NCBI GenBank assembly: GCA_947448955.1
Contig: CANFPU010000006.1
Span: 1 to 64,000, forward strand
Origin: Burkholderiales bacterium
GTDB taxonomy: Bacteria > Pseudomonadota > Gammaproteobacteria > Burkholderiales > Burkholderiaceae_C
Direction: 5' to 3'
Length of the DNA: 64,000 nt
Position numbers and translations under genes: made by a program. Below the pieces are notes generated by a model. That model worked only from the letters and a program-made list of their open reading frames with translations, had not been told where the DNA came from and did no database searches. Of this stretch, positions 1 through 9,677 are shown piece by piece (within the stretch, counting starts at the first letter, position 1; every line of letters begins with the position of its first letter).

Positions 1-436
1 AGCTCATGCCCTGCGCAGCCAGCACATCCTTGTTGACACTACCGTCAGGGTTGCGCAGCGACGCGAATTGCGGATCGGTGACAAACAAGCGCTGCAAACG
101 CTCGTCTGACACCTTCAAATCGAGCTTTTCCATCGCGGTGGACATCACGCGCTCACGTACCAGGGCGTCAAGCGTCTCGGCCCGTGCCGCGGGCGAATCC
201 AGCAATTTGATGTCGATATTGGGCGCCTGACGGCGCATCCGCTCGACCTGGCTCAGGTGGCTGGCATCCCAATCGCCCTGGGTGATCGGCACACCGTCCA
301 CCTTGGCCACCGGGGTGGTGTTGCCATCGCCGAACTTGGAATAGCCCTGAATGCCAAAAACCACAAACGACGGCAAGATCAGGATCAGCAACAGGAACTG
401 AAACAGCCGGTTGTGGGTGCGGACGAATTCGAACAT
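1..436 (-). CDS. ppiD: Peptidyl-prolyl cis-trans isomerase PpiD, N-terminal part (cut by window edge)
   Basis: Periplasmic folding chaperone anchored in the inner membrane. Only about 145 N-terminal residues are present. The start is an ATG at 436 with GAGG about 8 nt upstream. The protein begins MFEFVRTHNRLFQ and continues into one hydrophobic segment (residues about 11-30), followed by the SurA_N-type chaperone region (KVDGVPIT, then a helical stretch with ALVRERVM). The parvulin domain would lie outside the window. A tRNA-Val gene just upstream on the same strand is a common arrangement in beta-proteobacteria. The family call rests on the N-terminal anchor and chaperone region only. Confidence 0.85.
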   Translation of the reverse strand, partial: MFEFVRTHNRLFQFLLLILILPSFVVFGIQGYSKFGDGNTTPVAKVDGVPITQGDWDASHLSQVERMRRQAPNIDIKLLDSPAARAETLDALVRERVMSTAMEKLDLKVSDERLQRLFVTDPQFASLRNPDGSVNKDVLAAQGMS

Positions 437-510
437 GGTGACAGCCTCAGGATTGGGCGTGCGAAGTCTGCCCTGGCGAACAGGCAGCAAATAGCGCAGT
501 TCTGCGGTGA

Positions 511-586
511 TGGTGGGTGCTGAGGGGCTCGAACCCCCGACCTACGCCTTGTAAGGGCGCCGCTCTACCAACTGAGCTAAGCACCC
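511..586 (-). tRNA. tRNA-Val (anticodon UAC)
   Basis: A 76-nt cloverleaf including an encoded 3' CCA. Acceptor GGGTGC pairs with GCACCC, the D-arm carries AGCTCAGTTGGTAGAGC, the anticodon loop is CTTACAA (anticodon TAC) and the T-arm contains GGTTCGAGCC. It reads GUA/GUG valine codons and lies between the EamA gene and ppiD on the same strand. Confidence 0.97.
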
Positions 587-629
587 GCAGAAATCAGGAT
601 TATCCATCGTGCGCCCGGCAAGGGTCGCC

Positions 630-1520
630 TCAACTGGCGTCAGCCCTCAGCACCAGACCAACACCGACGGCGCAAAGCGCCATGCCGGCCCAGGTGGCCG
701 TGGTCAGCCGCTCGTCAAACAGCCACCAGGCCAGCAACGCCGTGCAGGGCGGCACCAGGTAGAACAAACTGGTCACCCGGGTTGCAGCACCGCGCTGGAT
801 CAGCAGCATCAGCAGCGAACTCGCCCCGAGAGACAGGCCTAACACCGACCAGATCAGCGCCAACAGCAGGTCGGGATGCCAGTCGATGCGATCCGACTCG
901 AGCAACGCCAGCGGCACCGACAGCGCCAGCGCGGCCAGCAGTTGCACGAAATTACCCGAACGAACATCACCCGGCAGCACATGGCGCTTCTGGTAAAGCG
1001 TGCCGGCGGTGATGGACGCCAAAGCCAGCACTGACAGGCCTAAATTGAACAGGGTGACCTCGCCGGCGCGCATTTTGGGCCAAACCACCAACGTCAGGCC
1101 GACCAAGCCGAGCGCCAAACCCAGCCAGTGCCATGGGCCGACTCGGTGTTGACCACGCCCGCTGATCCACAACGCCGTCAGCAAGGGCTGCAGGCCGACC
1201 ATCAATGCCACCGTGCCGGCGGGAATACCCGCCTTGACCGCCGCCCACACCCCACCCAGATAGCCAGCATGCATCAGCACACCGCTGACCGCCAGATGAC
1301 CCCACTGGCCGCGCCCAACAGGCCAGGGCACCGATGCCAGGCGGATCCAAATGCCGAAGGCCAGCAGAGAGAAGGCGTAGCGCCAACACAGGAAAGTGAT
1401 CGGCGGCGCATGCGGCATCGCCAACCTGGCGACCACAAAACCGGTGCTCCAGACACCCACGAACACCCAGGGCATCGCTGCCAGCAGGCTGCGCTGGCTC
1501 ACGGCAGCCACGGGGTTCAT
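630..1520 (-). CDS. EamA/DMT-family transporter
   Basis: A 296-residue inner-membrane protein with about ten hydrophobic segments arranged as two EamA repeats, the layout of drug/metabolite transporters (RhaT/YdcZ type). The N-terminal repeat has the typical WVFVGVWSTGFVVARLAMPH start and the C-terminal repeat ends WAGMALCAVGVGLVLRA. These carriers usually export amino acids or other metabolites, but the substrate cannot be read from sequence. The ATG overlaps the pgsA stop (ATGA), so the two genes are probably translationally coupled. Confidence 0.85.
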   Translation of the reverse strand: MNPVAAVSQRSLLAAMPWVFVGVWSTGFVVARLAMPHAPPITFLCWRYAFSLLAFGIWIRLASVPWPVGRGQWGHLAVSGVLMHAGYLGGVWAAVKAGIPAGTVALMVGLQPLLTALWISGRGQHRVGPWHWLGLALGLVGLTLVVWPKMRAGEVTLFNLGLSVLALASITAGTLYQKRHVLPGDVRSGNFVQLLAALALSVPLALLESDRIDWHPDLLLALIWSVLGLSLGASSLLMLLIQRGAATRVTSLFYLVPPCTALLAWWLFDERLTTATWAGMALCAVGVGLVLRADAS

Positions 1521-2083
1521 CGCGCCTTGGACCGAATTTCAGGCAAGGCGCGCTGCAGGTAATAGACCATCGACCAGATCGTCAACACGGTGGCGACAAC
1601 GATCAGCGCGGTGCCCCAAATCCGAGTGTCAATGAAGCCGAACAAACGACCATCGAAGAGCAAAAAGGGAATCGCCGTCATCTGGGTCGCCGTTTTGAAC
1701 TTGCCCAACATATGCACCGCGACACTGCGCGAGGCGCCAATCTGTGCCATCCACTCACGCAGCGAGGAGATCGCGATTTCCCGGCCAATGATCACCAGCG
1801 CCAACAGCACATGAATCCGGTGCTGGTCAACCAGCACCAGCAGCGCTGCGCAGACCAGAATCTTGTCGGCCACTGGGTCGAGAAACGCGCCGAATGCCGA
1901 GGTCTGGTTGAGTCGGCGCGCCAACCAACCATCCAGCCAGTCTGTGGCTGCGAACCCGACAAACATCACCGTGGCCACCAGGTTGCGCGTCGCGCCATCC
2001 AACGGCAGGTAGAAAACCCCGACGATCAAGGGGATCGCGACGATGCGGGTCCAGGTCAACAAGGTCGGCAGGGTGAAAAACAT
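1517..2083 (-). CDS. pgsA: CDP-diacylglycerol--glycerol-3-phosphate 3-phosphatidyltransferase
   Basis: Makes phosphatidylglycerol phosphate, the committed step to phosphatidylglycerol and cardiolipin, in the inner membrane. The 188-residue length fits the family. The CDP-alcohol phosphotransferase signature D-x2-D-G-x2-A-R-x8-G-x3-D-x3-D is complete (DWLDGWLARR, then GAFLDPVADK). The start at 2083 (MFFTLPTLLTWTRI) matches the conserved N-terminus of the family, although no good Shine-Dalgarno is visible; an ATG at 2092 is the nearest alternative. It overlaps the EamA gene by 4 nt. Confidence 0.95.
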   Translation of the reverse strand: MFFTLPTLLTWTRIVAIPLIVGVFYLPLDGATRNLVATVMFVGFAATDWLDGWLARRLNQTSAFGAFLDPVADKILVCAALLVLVDQHRIHVLLALVIIGREIAISSLREWMAQIGASRSVAVHMLGKFKTATQMTAIPFLLFDGRLFGFIDTRIWGTALIVVATVLTIWSMVYYLQRALPEIRSKAR

Positions 2084-2163
2084 GGCAACCATTGTGCAGG
2101 AGGACCAGGCAGGCGCGGCCAGCATCGCCATCGATCGCCCGATGACGGGCCGCAAGGCATTGC

Positions 2164-2880
2164 CTAGGGAGGCGAAAGCTGGATGCTGCCGCTCACTGTG
2201 ACGCTCACCAACGCCTTGCCCGCCTCGACCGGCTGGGATTCTTCAGCCGGTGCCGCGCCCATCAGCCGGGCACGCAGCATGGGAGCACCCACCTCGCCAC
2301 CGCCCACGGCCACTTCGCGCAACACATAGCTGCCGAAACCAAAGAGCTGGGCATAGGCCTGCGCACGCGCCCTGAAGCGGCTGATGGCTTGCGCCGCCAC
2401 CTCGGACTCGACCTTCTCGCGAGCCTCGCGCGACAAGCCGAACACCGTCCGCACCACCTGCAGGGTGCTGAGTCGGCCGGCCAACTGGCTGATCGCAGCG
2501 ATGTCCTTGCCTTCGATCACCAGTTCGGCGCGGCCCAGCCAGCCATTGATGTTGTTGCCGCCTGGGGTCGGCTTGGCCGCATAGCGGGGGCTGACCGAGA
2601 AGCTCCCGGTTCGCAAGTCCAGCTGGCCCGCCCGAACCGCCTTGCGGGCCTCGGCGAGCGCGCTGTCGAGCGCCTGGCGCAGTTGCGCCTGCACAGTTGC
2701 AGGCTCGAAACCCTCACGGGTGACAGACAAGGTGACGACGAGCAGGTCCTGCGGCAACTCAAGGCTAGCCTCGGCGCTGAGGTTGACCACGTTCTGCGGC
2801 GCGGACTGGACCTGCGCCTGCGCGACAGCTGCTGACGCAAGCAAGGCCAAGGCAAGCCAATGGGCGGGTTTCAGGCACAT
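2164..2880 (-). CDS. SIMPL (DUF541) domain periplasmic protein
   Basis: A 238-residue exported protein. A signal peptide (MCLKPAHWLALALLASAAVAQAQ) precedes a SIMPL/DUF541 domain with the usual opening of basal beta-strands (VNLSAEASLELPQDLLVVTL) and the FSVSPRY and VVRTVFGLSREARE stretches. Relatives such as E. coli YggE are linked to oxidative stress tolerance, but the molecular role is unclear. The start has a GAGGA Shine-Dalgarno. A G-tract cluster lies just upstream (2917-2941). It may be co-transcribed with the acyl-CoA synthetase gene, about 150 nt upstream on the same strand. Confidence 0.85.
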   Translation of the reverse strand: MCLKPAHWLALALLASAAVAQAQVQSAPQNVVNLSAEASLELPQDLLVVTLSVTREGFEPATVQAQLRQALDSALAEARKAVRAGQLDLRTGSFSVSPRYAAKPTPGGNNINGWLGRAELVIEGKDIAAISQLAGRLSTLQVVRTVFGLSREAREKVESEVAAQAISRFRARAQAYAQLFGFGSYVLREVAVGGGEVGAPMLRARLMGAAPAEESQPVEAGKALVSVTVSGSIQLSPP

Positions 2881-2916
2881 GGAAGTCCTCAGGGGTTTGA
2901 AGCGCAGCCGACGATC

Positions 2917-2941
2917 GGGGGTCGGGGGTCGGGGATCGGGG
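2917..2941 (+). repeat. G-tract repeat, possible G-quadruplex
   Basis: Four runs of four or five G separated by TC or ATC spacers (7-bp period) on the plus strand. They lie 37-61 bp upstream of the SIMPL start, so the minus-strand transcript would be C-rich here. Whether this is regulatory is not known. Confidence 0.5.
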
Positions 2942-3033
2942 AAATCACCCTGGACACCACTCTACAGCGCTACTGCGGCACTGCGCAGCGCCAGCCCAGG
3001 CGCTCGACGTCACGCAGGCGTCCAACACGGCCA

Positions 3034-4686
3034 TCAGCTGATCGCCGGCGCATGGCTGCCCAGAAACAGTTTGCGCAGTTCACGCTTGAGCACCTTGCCC
3101 GTGGCGTTGCGCGGCAACGCCTCGATGGTCGCGACGTCATGGGGCACCTTGAACCTGGCCAGCCGCTCGCCGCAATAGCCCACCACGGTGGACCGATCCA
3201 GTTGCTGGCCCGGCTTCAGGACCAGCACCGCGAGTCCGACCTCTCCCCATTTGTCATTCGGAATGCCAATCACCGCCGCTTCAGCGACCTGAGGCAGCTG
3301 GTACAGCACATTCTCGACTTCAGCCGGATAGACGTTCTCCCCACCAGAGATGTACATGTCTTTCCAGCGGTCGACGATGTAGACAAAACCCTCGTCGTCG
3401 AAGCGTGCCGCATCGCCAGTCTTGAGCCAGCGCCCTTCAAAACTGGACGCCGTCGCATCCGGGCGGTTCCAGTACCCAGGGGTGATGTTTGGGCCCGCGA
3501 CCCAGAGCTCACCGACCTCATCCGGGCCACAGTCGCCGCCCAGGTCATTGACGATGCGAAGCTCGGTGTGCAGCAGCACCTTGCCGGTCGACCCCAGCTT
3601 GCGGATGGCATCGGCAGGGTCGAGGAAGATGCAGGCTGGGCTGGTCTCGGTCATGCCGAAACCCTGCAGCAGCAAGACCCCTCTGGCAGCCCAGTTCTGC
3701 AAAATCGTCAAGGCACAAGGTGCGCCACCGACACCGGCACAGCGCAGCCGGGACAGGTCGGTGGTCTCAAAGTCGGGGTGCTGCATCATGAACTGGTAGG
3801 GCGCCGGTACCGCGAAGAAGTGCGTGATGTGCTGCGCCGGATCGCCGATGACCTGCAAGGCCAGACCTGGGTCGAAAGTTCGCATGATCACCACCGTGCC
3901 GCCGGCGTGCAGCACTGGGTTGGAGTAGCAATTCAGACCGCCCGTGTGGAACAACGGCAGCACCGACAGATGCACGGTGTCGAGACCGATGCCGGCCGGG
4001 ATGCCGAGGTTGACGCAGTTCCAGAAGTTCATCCCGTGGGTGATCATCGCGCCCTTGGGGTGCCCGGTCGTGCCCGAGGTGTACATGATGGTGCTGACGT
4101 CATCGTGCGTCAGCGCCTCGCGAACACCCGCCTGACCGTCGAAGGCGTTGACCACTGCCTCATAGGGGTTGGTGGCCGAACCGACACCGGCGCTGGTGCC
4201 GATGCACAACAAGGTCTCGATGCCACACAAGCGCTGAAGCGCCTGGGCGGCATCGGTGAAAGCCGCATCGTGGACGAGAATTTTGGGCGAACTGTCGTTC
4301 AGGATGTACTCAAGCTCGGTGACTGTGAGGCGCCAGTTCAGCAGCACTGCGATCGCGCCCGTGCGGCCGCAACCGAACTGAACATCGAAGAATTCGACGC
4401 CGTTGTGCGCCAGCAAGGCCACGCGATCGCCACGCCCGACGCCGCGCGACGAGAAATACGCGGCCACCGCATCGGCGCGGCGGTCCAGGTCGGCATAGGA
4501 AAAGCTTCGCTGGCTGCCAAGTTCGCGAACCGCTTCCTTGCGGGGTCGGTGGGCTCGATGGTGCGTGAGCCAGTCATAAGCTGGCACGGCGCCACGGCTC
4601 GCCGGGCGCGAACTCCGCATTGCGGCAATCGCTTGGGGGTCGGGAACAAAGTTCTGGGGTGCGGGCATGGCGGGAATTTCAGGCAT
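3034..4686 (-). CDS. AMP-forming acyl-CoA synthetase (fatty-acid--CoA ligase family)
   Basis: A 550-residue ANL-superfamily enzyme that activates a carboxylic acid to its acyl-AMP and then acyl-CoA. Visible motifs are the P-loop-like MYTSGTTGHPKGAM (A3), the GFGMTETSP region (A5), W-LKTGD (A7), the hinge D-R-W-K-D and the C-terminal lysine in PRNATGKVLKREL (A10). It most resembles medium/long-chain fatty acyl-CoA ligases of the FadD/FadK/MenE-like groups. The start is taken at the ATG at 4686 (MPEIPAMPAPQ). A TTG at 4695 is also possible, and neither has a clear ribosome binding site. Substrate chain length cannot be told from sequence. Confidence 0.88.
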   Translation of the reverse strand: MPEIPAMPAPQNFVPDPQAIAAMRSSRPASRGAVPAYDWLTHHRAHRPRKEAVRELGSQRSFSYADLDRRADAVAAYFSSRGVGRGDRVALLAHNGVEFFDVQFGCGRTGAIAVLLNWRLTVTELEYILNDSSPKILVHDAAFTDAAQALQRLCGIETLLCIGTSAGVGSATNPYEAVVNAFDGQAGVREALTHDDVSTIMYTSGTTGHPKGAMITHGMNFWNCVNLGIPAGIGLDTVHLSVLPLFHTGGLNCYSNPVLHAGGTVVIMRTFDPGLALQVIGDPAQHITHFFAVPAPYQFMMQHPDFETTDLSRLRCAGVGGAPCALTILQNWAARGVLLLQGFGMTETSPACIFLDPADAIRKLGSTGKVLLHTELRIVNDLGGDCGPDEVGELWVAGPNITPGYWNRPDATASSFEGRWLKTGDAARFDDEGFVYIVDRWKDMYISGGENVYPAEVENVLYQLPQVAEAAVIGIPNDKWGEVGLAVLVLKPGQQLDRSTVVGYCGERLARFKVPHDVATIEALPRNATGKVLKRELRKLFLGSHAPAIS

Positions 4687-4847
4687 AGCGGGCAAGGTGA
4701 AAGGTGTGAACGTTCAGCCGAATCATGCCCAAGCATCACCACCCCGGCTGGCGTGAAAACCCTCTGTTTCGCGAGCGCCGAGGTCGCATTGGCAACCACC
4801 GCTTGTCGACACCGACGGGCCCTCAAGTCGCCGCAGCCATCAAACGC

Positions 4848-6821
4848 TCAGCGCAGTGCCCGGTAGATCTCTTCGGCCAAGTCGCGAGAGATGCCGTCCA
4901 CGCTGCACAACTCGTCGACGCTGGCCGCAGCAACGCCGCGCAGACCCCCAAAGCGCTGCAGCAGGCTGGCGCGCTTTTTCGGTCCAACCCCGGCGATGTC
5001 CTCGATCCGGCTGCCGCCAGTGCGAACACTGGCGCGCTTGGCGCGCATGCCAGTGATCGCGAAACGGTGCGCCTCGTCGCGGATCTGCGCCACCAACATC
5101 AATGCGGCCGAGTCGTGGCCGAGGTAGACCTTGTCACGGCCATCGGCGAACACCAGTTCCTCCAGGCCGACTTTGCGGCCTTCACCTTTTTCAACCCCAA
5201 CGATCAGCGCCAAATCCAAGCCCAAGGAGGTAAAAACCTCACGGGCCATCGACACCTGGCCACGGCCCCCATCGACCAGCACCAGGCCGGGCAGGCGCAA
5301 AGCCTTGGGCGGCAGAACCGCTTCATGGCCCGAGAGCTGCGCCGCAGCGCGGGCCTCGGCCATCTTGGCGTAGCGGCGGGTCAGCACCTGCCGCATTGCG
5401 GCGTAGTCGTCGCCGCCGGTGATGCCCTCAATGTTGTAGCGCCGGTACTCGGCCGGCCGCATCGCATGGTTCTCATAGACCACGCAGCTGGCCTGGGTGG
5501 CCTCGCCAGCGGTGTGGCTGATGTCGAAACATTCGATGCGCAGCGCGTCCAGGTCGTCCAGCCCCAAGTCCAGCGCATCGACCAGTGCGCGGGTTCGCTC
5601 ACGCTGCGAACCCTCCTCGGCCAGCAAGCGCGCCAGCGCGATCTGCGCCCCCTTTTCAGCCATTTCCAGCCAAGTGCGGCGCTGCTCACGCGGCTGGTGC
5701 TGAGCATTGAGCTTGACCCCCAGCTGCTCGCCCAGTGCCGACAGCAGCTCGGACGCCACCGAATGGCTCAGCACCAGCCCGGGAGGCGGCGCAACCCCGA
5801 GGTAATGTTGCGCAATGAAAGCCTCCAACACCTGCTGCTCGACGCTGAGTTCGTCGGCACGCTCATCAGCCTGTTCGGCAGACAGCGCCGCAGCATCCTC
5901 GACATGGGTCGGAAAATATGCGCGGTCGCCGAGATGGCGGCCACCTCGAACCATCGCCAGGTTGACGCAGGCCCGCCCACCCGAGACCCGCACCGCCAGG
6001 ATGTCGACGTCGCGATCGCGCGAGGACAGGCTGCTCTCGTCCATACTCTGCTGGTGCAGCACCCTAGACAGCGCACTGATCTGATTGCGCACCTCGGCCG
6101 CGCGCTCGAATTCCAGTGCGTCTGAGAACGCCATCATCTGAACTTGCAGCGAACTGACCACCTCGCCGGCATCGCCGAGCAAGAAGCGCTCGGCATTTGA
6201 GACGTCGCGGCGATAGTCCTCGCTCGAGATCAGGCCGACGCAAGGGCCTGAACAGCGCCGGATCTGGTAGAGCAGGCAAGGCCGCGAGCGGTTCGCGTAA
6301 ACCGTGTCCTCGCAAGTGCGCAGGCGAAAAGCCTTCTGCAGCAGCAAGATGGTTTCTTTGACGGCCCAAGCGCCGGGGTAAGGGCCGAAATAGCGGTGCT
6401 TGCGGTCAATCGCGCCGCGGTAATAGGCCAGCCGGGGGAAAGTGTGGCTGTGCAGTTTGAGGTAGGGATAGCTCTTGTCGTCGCGAAACAGGATGTTGAA
6501 CTTCGGCGCCAAGGTCTTGATCAGGTTGTTCTCAAGCAGCAAGGCTTCAGCCTCGGTGCGCACGACCGTGGTCTCCAGCCGGGCGATCCGGCTGATCATG
6601 TGGCCAATGCGGGTGCCACCGTGGTCTTTCTGAAAGTAACTGGCGACGCGCTTTTTCAGGCTGCGTGCCTTGCCCACGTAAAGCACCCCGCCCTGCGCAT
6701 CAAAATAACGGTAGACACCCGGCAGTGCCGGCAGCGCAGCCACCTCGATCAGCAGGCGCTGGCGCAATGGCCCATCGACGGGCAAGTCATCGGCGGGCAG
6801 CGGGTCGGCGGGCGAAGGCAT
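4848..6821 (-). CDS. uvrC: Excinuclease ABC subunit C
   Basis: Dual-incision endonuclease of nucleotide excision repair, acting on the UvrB-DNA complex. The 657 residues carry, in order, a GIY-YIG domain ([25 protein letters not shown], about residues 35-60) for the 3' cut, the four-Cys-type region around [20 protein letters not shown], a UVR motif ([13 protein letters not shown]), the RNase-H-like C-terminal nuclease ([20 protein letters not shown]) and a double helix-hairpin-helix ([13 protein letters not shown] ... [12 protein letters not shown]). The start at 6821 (MPSPADPL) is preferred; the frame stays open up to 6914. It is divergent from earP. Confidence 0.95.
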   Translation of the reverse strand: MPSPADPLPADDLPVDGPLRQRLLIEVAALPALPGVYRYFDAQGGVLYVGKARSLKKRVASYFQKDHGGTRIGHMISRIARLETTVVRTEAEALLLENNLIKTLAPKFNILFRDDKSYPYLKLHSHTFPRLAYYRGAIDRKHRYFGPYPGAWAVKETILLLQKAFRLRTCEDTVYANRSRPCLLYQIRRCSGPCVGLISSEDYRRDVSNAERFLLGDAGEVVSSLQVQMMAFSDALEFERAAEVRNQISALSRVLHQQSMDESSLSSRDRDVDILAVRVSGGRACVNLAMVRGGRHLGDRAYFPTHVEDAAALSAEQADERADELSVEQQVLEAFIAQHYLGVAPPPGLVLSHSVASELLSALGEQLGVKLNAQHQPREQRRTWLEMAEKGAQIALARLLAEEGSQRERTRALVDALDLGLDDLDALRIECFDISHTAGEATQASCVVYENHAMRPAEYRRYNIEGITGGDDYAAMRQVLTRRYAKMAEARAAAQLSGHEAVLPPKALRLPGLVLVDGGRGQVSMAREVFTSLGLDLALIVGVEKGEGRKVGLEELVFADGRDKVYLGHDSAALMLVAQIRDEAHRFAITGMRAKRASVRTGGSRIEDIAGVGPKKRASLLQRFGGLRGVAAASVDELCSVDGISRDLAEEIYRALR

Positions 6822-6925
6822 TGAAGGCGTGGACAGCAAGGGCGGCAGCGGACGAAGTGGCCGATTCTGCCGTCCGCCCTGGCCCTTCTCCGGCCCTGAC
6901 GATCCATGCACCAATAATCAGCCCC

Positions 6926-7969
6926 ATGTTGTGGGACCTCTTCTGCCGCGTGATCGACAACTTCGGTGACATTGGCGTGAGCTGGCGTTTGGCCGCCGAA
7001 CTGGCACAACGTGGCCATCAAGTGCGGCTTTGGACCGACGATGCATCGGCCCTGACCTGGATGGCGCCCGCCGGCGCGCCGGGCGTGCAGGTGCTGCAAT
7101 GGACCGATACAGCGCCCCACTCAGCGCCGGGCGACGTGGTGGTCGAGACCTTTGGCTGCGCGCTGCCCGACGCCTTCCTGGCCAGCATGGCCCAGGTCCG
7201 TCGCCCACCGGTCTGGATCAATCTGGAATACCTCAGCGCGGAGCCCTATGTCGAGCGATCGCACGGCCTGATGTCACCGCAGTTCAGTGGGCCGGCGGTT
7301 GGCTTGAACAAGTGGTTTTTCTACCCGGGTTTCACCGCCGCCACCGGCGGGCTGATGCCGGCGGGCGCACGGGTTACAGCCGACCAGACCCGCGCGTGGG
7401 CCCAGGAGATGGGCTGGCTAGGCAATGCCGAAGAGCAACTGGTGACGGTGTTTTGCTACCAGAACGTCGCGTTACCGGCCTTGCTGCAAACCTTGAGCCC
7501 GCAGCGCTGTGCACTGCTGGTGCCGCCAGGTCCGGCGCGGGCTCAATTGCAGACGCTGGACTTGCCGCCTGGCCTGCGACAGGTCGACCTGCCCTACCTC
7601 CGTCAACCCGATTTCGACCGACTGCTGGCCTGTGCCGACCTGAATTTGGTTCGCGGCGAGGACTCGTTCGTGCGCGCCCAATGCTGCGCCACCGGACCGT
7701 TTCTTTGGCAAGCCTACCCCCAGCACGATGGCGCCCAAGGACCCAAGCTCGAGGCCTTTCTCGACCTGTACCTGGCAGACCAAGCGCCGCCGCTGGCGAC
7801 CGAGATTCGAGCGGTCTTCCGGGCTTTCAATGGCCGAGGGTCGGTGCCGAACAGCCTGCCAGACCGTGCCGCATGGCGCGCTGCCCATGCCCTATGGGGC
7901 CGCAAGCTGCAAGCCCAAACAGACCTCTGCAGCCAATTGATCGCCTTTGTCAGGCAAAAGCAAGCCTAG
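6926..7969 (+). CDS. earP: EF-P arginine rhamnosyltransferase EarP
   Basis: Transfers rhamnose from dTDP-beta-L-rhamnose to Arg32 of elongation factor P, the modification EF-P needs to rescue ribosomes stalled at polyproline. The 347 residues begin MLWDLFCRVIDNFGDIGVSWRL, a hallmark of EarP (DUF2331), in which the N-D/DNFGDIGV segment lines the active site. RGEDSFVRAQ near the C-terminal third is the conserved nucleotide-sugar binding motif. The start at 6926 fits the conserved N-terminus; longer in-frame starts would run back into uvrC. efp follows 75 nt downstream and carries the matching Arg32. Confidence 0.96.
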   Translation: MLWDLFCRVIDNFGDIGVSWRLAAELAQRGHQVRLWTDDASALTWMAPAGAPGVQVLQWTDTAPHSAPGDVVVETFGCALPDAFLASMAQVRRPPVWINLEYLSAEPYVERSHGLMSPQFSGPAVGLNKWFFYPGFTAATGGLMPAGARVTADQTRAWAQEMGWLGNAEEQLVTVFCYQNVALPALLQTLSPQRCALLVPPGPARAQLQTLDLPPGLRQVDLPYLRQPDFDRLLACADLNLVRGEDSFVRAQCCATGPFLWQAYPQHDGAQGPKLEAFLDLYLADQAPPLATEIRAVFRAFNGRGSVPNSLPDRAAWRAAHALWGRKLQAQTDLCSQLIAFVRQKQA

Positions 7970-8044
7970 GATGGCGCTAAAATCCTCGGTTTTGCTCCAA
8001 ACCGCATGCCAGCCTTGGCCGCGGCCCAGACTACGGGACTTCCC

Positions 8045-8599
8045 ATGAAAATCGCTCAAGAAATCCGCGCCGGCAACGTCATCATGCAGGACAAGAACCC
8101 TTGGGTGGTGCTCAAGACCGAGTACTCCCGGGGCGGGCGCAACGCCGCCACCGTGCGCATGAAGCTGAAGAGCTTGCTCAACAACCAGGCCACTGAACTG
8201 GTGTTCAAGGCCGACGACAAGATGGACCAGGTCATCCTCGACAAGAAGGATTGCACCTACACCTACTTCGCGGATCCGATGTACGTCTTCATGGACGAGG
8301 ACTACAACCAGTTCGAGGTCGAATCCGAGAACATGGGCGACGCGCTTCACTACCTCGAAGACTCGATGCCTGTCGAAGTGGTGTTCTACGACGGCAAGGC
8401 GATTTCGGTCGAACTGCCAACCTCGCTGGTGCGCGAAGTGACCTGGACCGAGCCGGCCGTCAAGGGCGACACCTCGGGCAAGGTGCTCAAGCCAGCCAAG
8501 ATCGCTACCGGCTTCGACATTCCGGTGCCCATCTTCGTCGCCCAGGGCGACAAGATCGAGATCGACACCCGCACCCACGAGTACCGCAAGCGGGTCTGA
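8045..8599 (+). CDS. efp: Elongation factor P (Arg32 type)
   Basis: Translation factor that promotes peptide bond formation at proline stretches. The 184 residues start [15 protein letters not shown] and show the three-beta-barrel fold of EF-P. The modification loop reads SRGGRNAA with Arg at position 32, not Lys, matching the EarP-dependent subclass. Its neighbour is earP, as expected. The ATG at 8045 is chosen because it matches the family N-terminus. A UUCG-type terminator follows at 8636-8658. Confidence 0.97.
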   Translation: MKIAQEIRAGNVIMQDKNPWVVLKTEYSRGGRNAATVRMKLKSLLNNQATELVFKADDKMDQVILDKKDCTYTYFADPMYVFMDEDYNQFEVESENMGDALHYLEDSMPVEVVFYDGKAISVELPTSLVREVTWTEPAVKGDTSGKVLKPAKIATGFDIPVPIFVAQGDKIEIDTRTHEYRKRV

Positions 8600-8635
8600 T
8601 CGGCTAGACAACGCCCGCCAAGTCTGCGAATCAAC

Positions 8636-8658
8636 AGGGCACTTCGGTGCCCTTTTTC
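8636..8658 (+). terminator. Intrinsic terminator after efp
   Basis: A 7-bp stem AGGGCAC/GTGCCCT closed by a TTCG tetraloop and followed by a T-run. It lies 37 nt after the efp stop. Confidence 0.9.
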
Positions 8659-8702
8659 TTGGCCGGCGGGGATCCGGCCATGCAGGTGATACCTTCGCTG
8701 GC

Positions 8703-9677
8703 ATGAGCTTCGATTTCGACGCTGCGGTCGGTACGCCCCACCGCTCACAGCCCGGCCTGCGCCGGCTGTCACCGGGTGCGATGCAACTGACGCCGACGGT
8801 CGCCCCCCAACGCGGCCTCGCGCGACACCTGCGCGAGAAGCTGGCGGTGTTGTGGGCATTCCGCCATCAATCGCTGCTCTGCGCGCCGGGCTTTGATGCC
8901 TTGCCCGCGCAGGCGGCACTGGCAGCCCACGCCAGTGCCGAGCACCCCCAAGCGATGCGACTGTTCGACGGCCAGTGGCAGGCACCCTGGCTGGGCTGGG
9001 CCATCGCTGACGATGACCAAGCACAGGACATCAGCACCGAAGGCGCCAACCCGTGGCCAGAGATCGGCACCTTTCTGAACCAACTGCCGGCCGAGTGGCG
9101 CCGAACGGCACTGCTGTCGCTAGCGTTCGCCGAAGACTTTGCAGTGCTCGACGGCAACACGGGCACCCTGCCCTGGCTGGCCGTCGCGCTGCCGTCGATG
9201 TGGGCTCCCGAGCACAAGATCGGCCGCCACTTCTGCGAGGTCCACGCGCCGGTGGCCGACAACCAACCCATCATCAACGCCGCGCCGCAGCTGGTGAAAC
9301 TGGTCACGTCGGGCATGCGCTGGGAGCGCTTTGTCTGGACCCTGAGTCCCCACCCTCGCCTGCATGCTCACCCACAAAGGGTAGACCCAGCGCGCTGGGC
9401 GGGCTGTGACCACGATGCGGACGTCGCGGCCCAGACCTGGTGGCGCACCGAGCGCCAGACCTTCATCCCGGTGCCCGGACTCGCCGCCGGCCGGGCCCAA
9501 GCGGTGTTCACGATCCTGGTCGATGTCAAGCCATTGACGCAAGCCCTGGCAACGCCGCAGCAGGCCGGACGGGTGCACGATGCGTTGGCGTCGATGAGCC
9601 CGGCCGTGCTGGCCTACCGCGGCCTGACGGCGGTCCAGGCGCCGCTGCTGCGATGGCTGGCCGCGGCAGCGCGATGA
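8703..9677 (+). CDS. DUF3445 family protein (heme-dependent oxidative N-demethylase-like)
   Basis: 324 residues. The region HFCEVHAPVADNQP, followed some 30 residues later by RWERFVWTLSPHPRLHAHP, matches the conserved core of DUF3445, known in Pseudomonas as the heme-binding alpha subunit of an oxidative N-demethylase. The likely heme-coordinating histidine would be the one in CEVHAPV. No ferredoxin or FMN subunit gene is adjacent, so the actual reaction is uncertain. Its stop overlaps the ATG of the downstream MnmC-like gene (ATGA at 9674-9677), implying coupled expression. The family call is from pattern memory and is moderate. Confidence 0.6.
   Translation: MSFDFDAAVGTPHRSQPGLRRLSPGAMQLTPTVAPQRGLARHLREKLAVLWAFRHQSLLCAPGFDALPAQAALAAHASAEHPQAMRLFDGQWQAPWLGWAIADDDQAQDISTEGANPWPEIGTFLNQLPAEWRRTALLSLAFAEDFAVLDGNTGTLPWLAVALPSMWAPEHKIGRHFCEVHAPVADNQPIINAAPQLVKLVTSGMRWERFVWTLSPHPRLHAHPQRVDPARWAGCDHDADVAAQTWWRTERQTFIPVPGLAAGRAQAVFTILVDVKPLTQALATPQQAGRVHDALASMSPAVLAYRGLTAVQAPLLRWLAAAAR

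Noticed and set aside
2860-4866. Long plus-strand open frame opposite the acyl-CoA synthetase
   Set aside because: The synthetase carries all ANL motifs on the minus strand; the antisense product has none.
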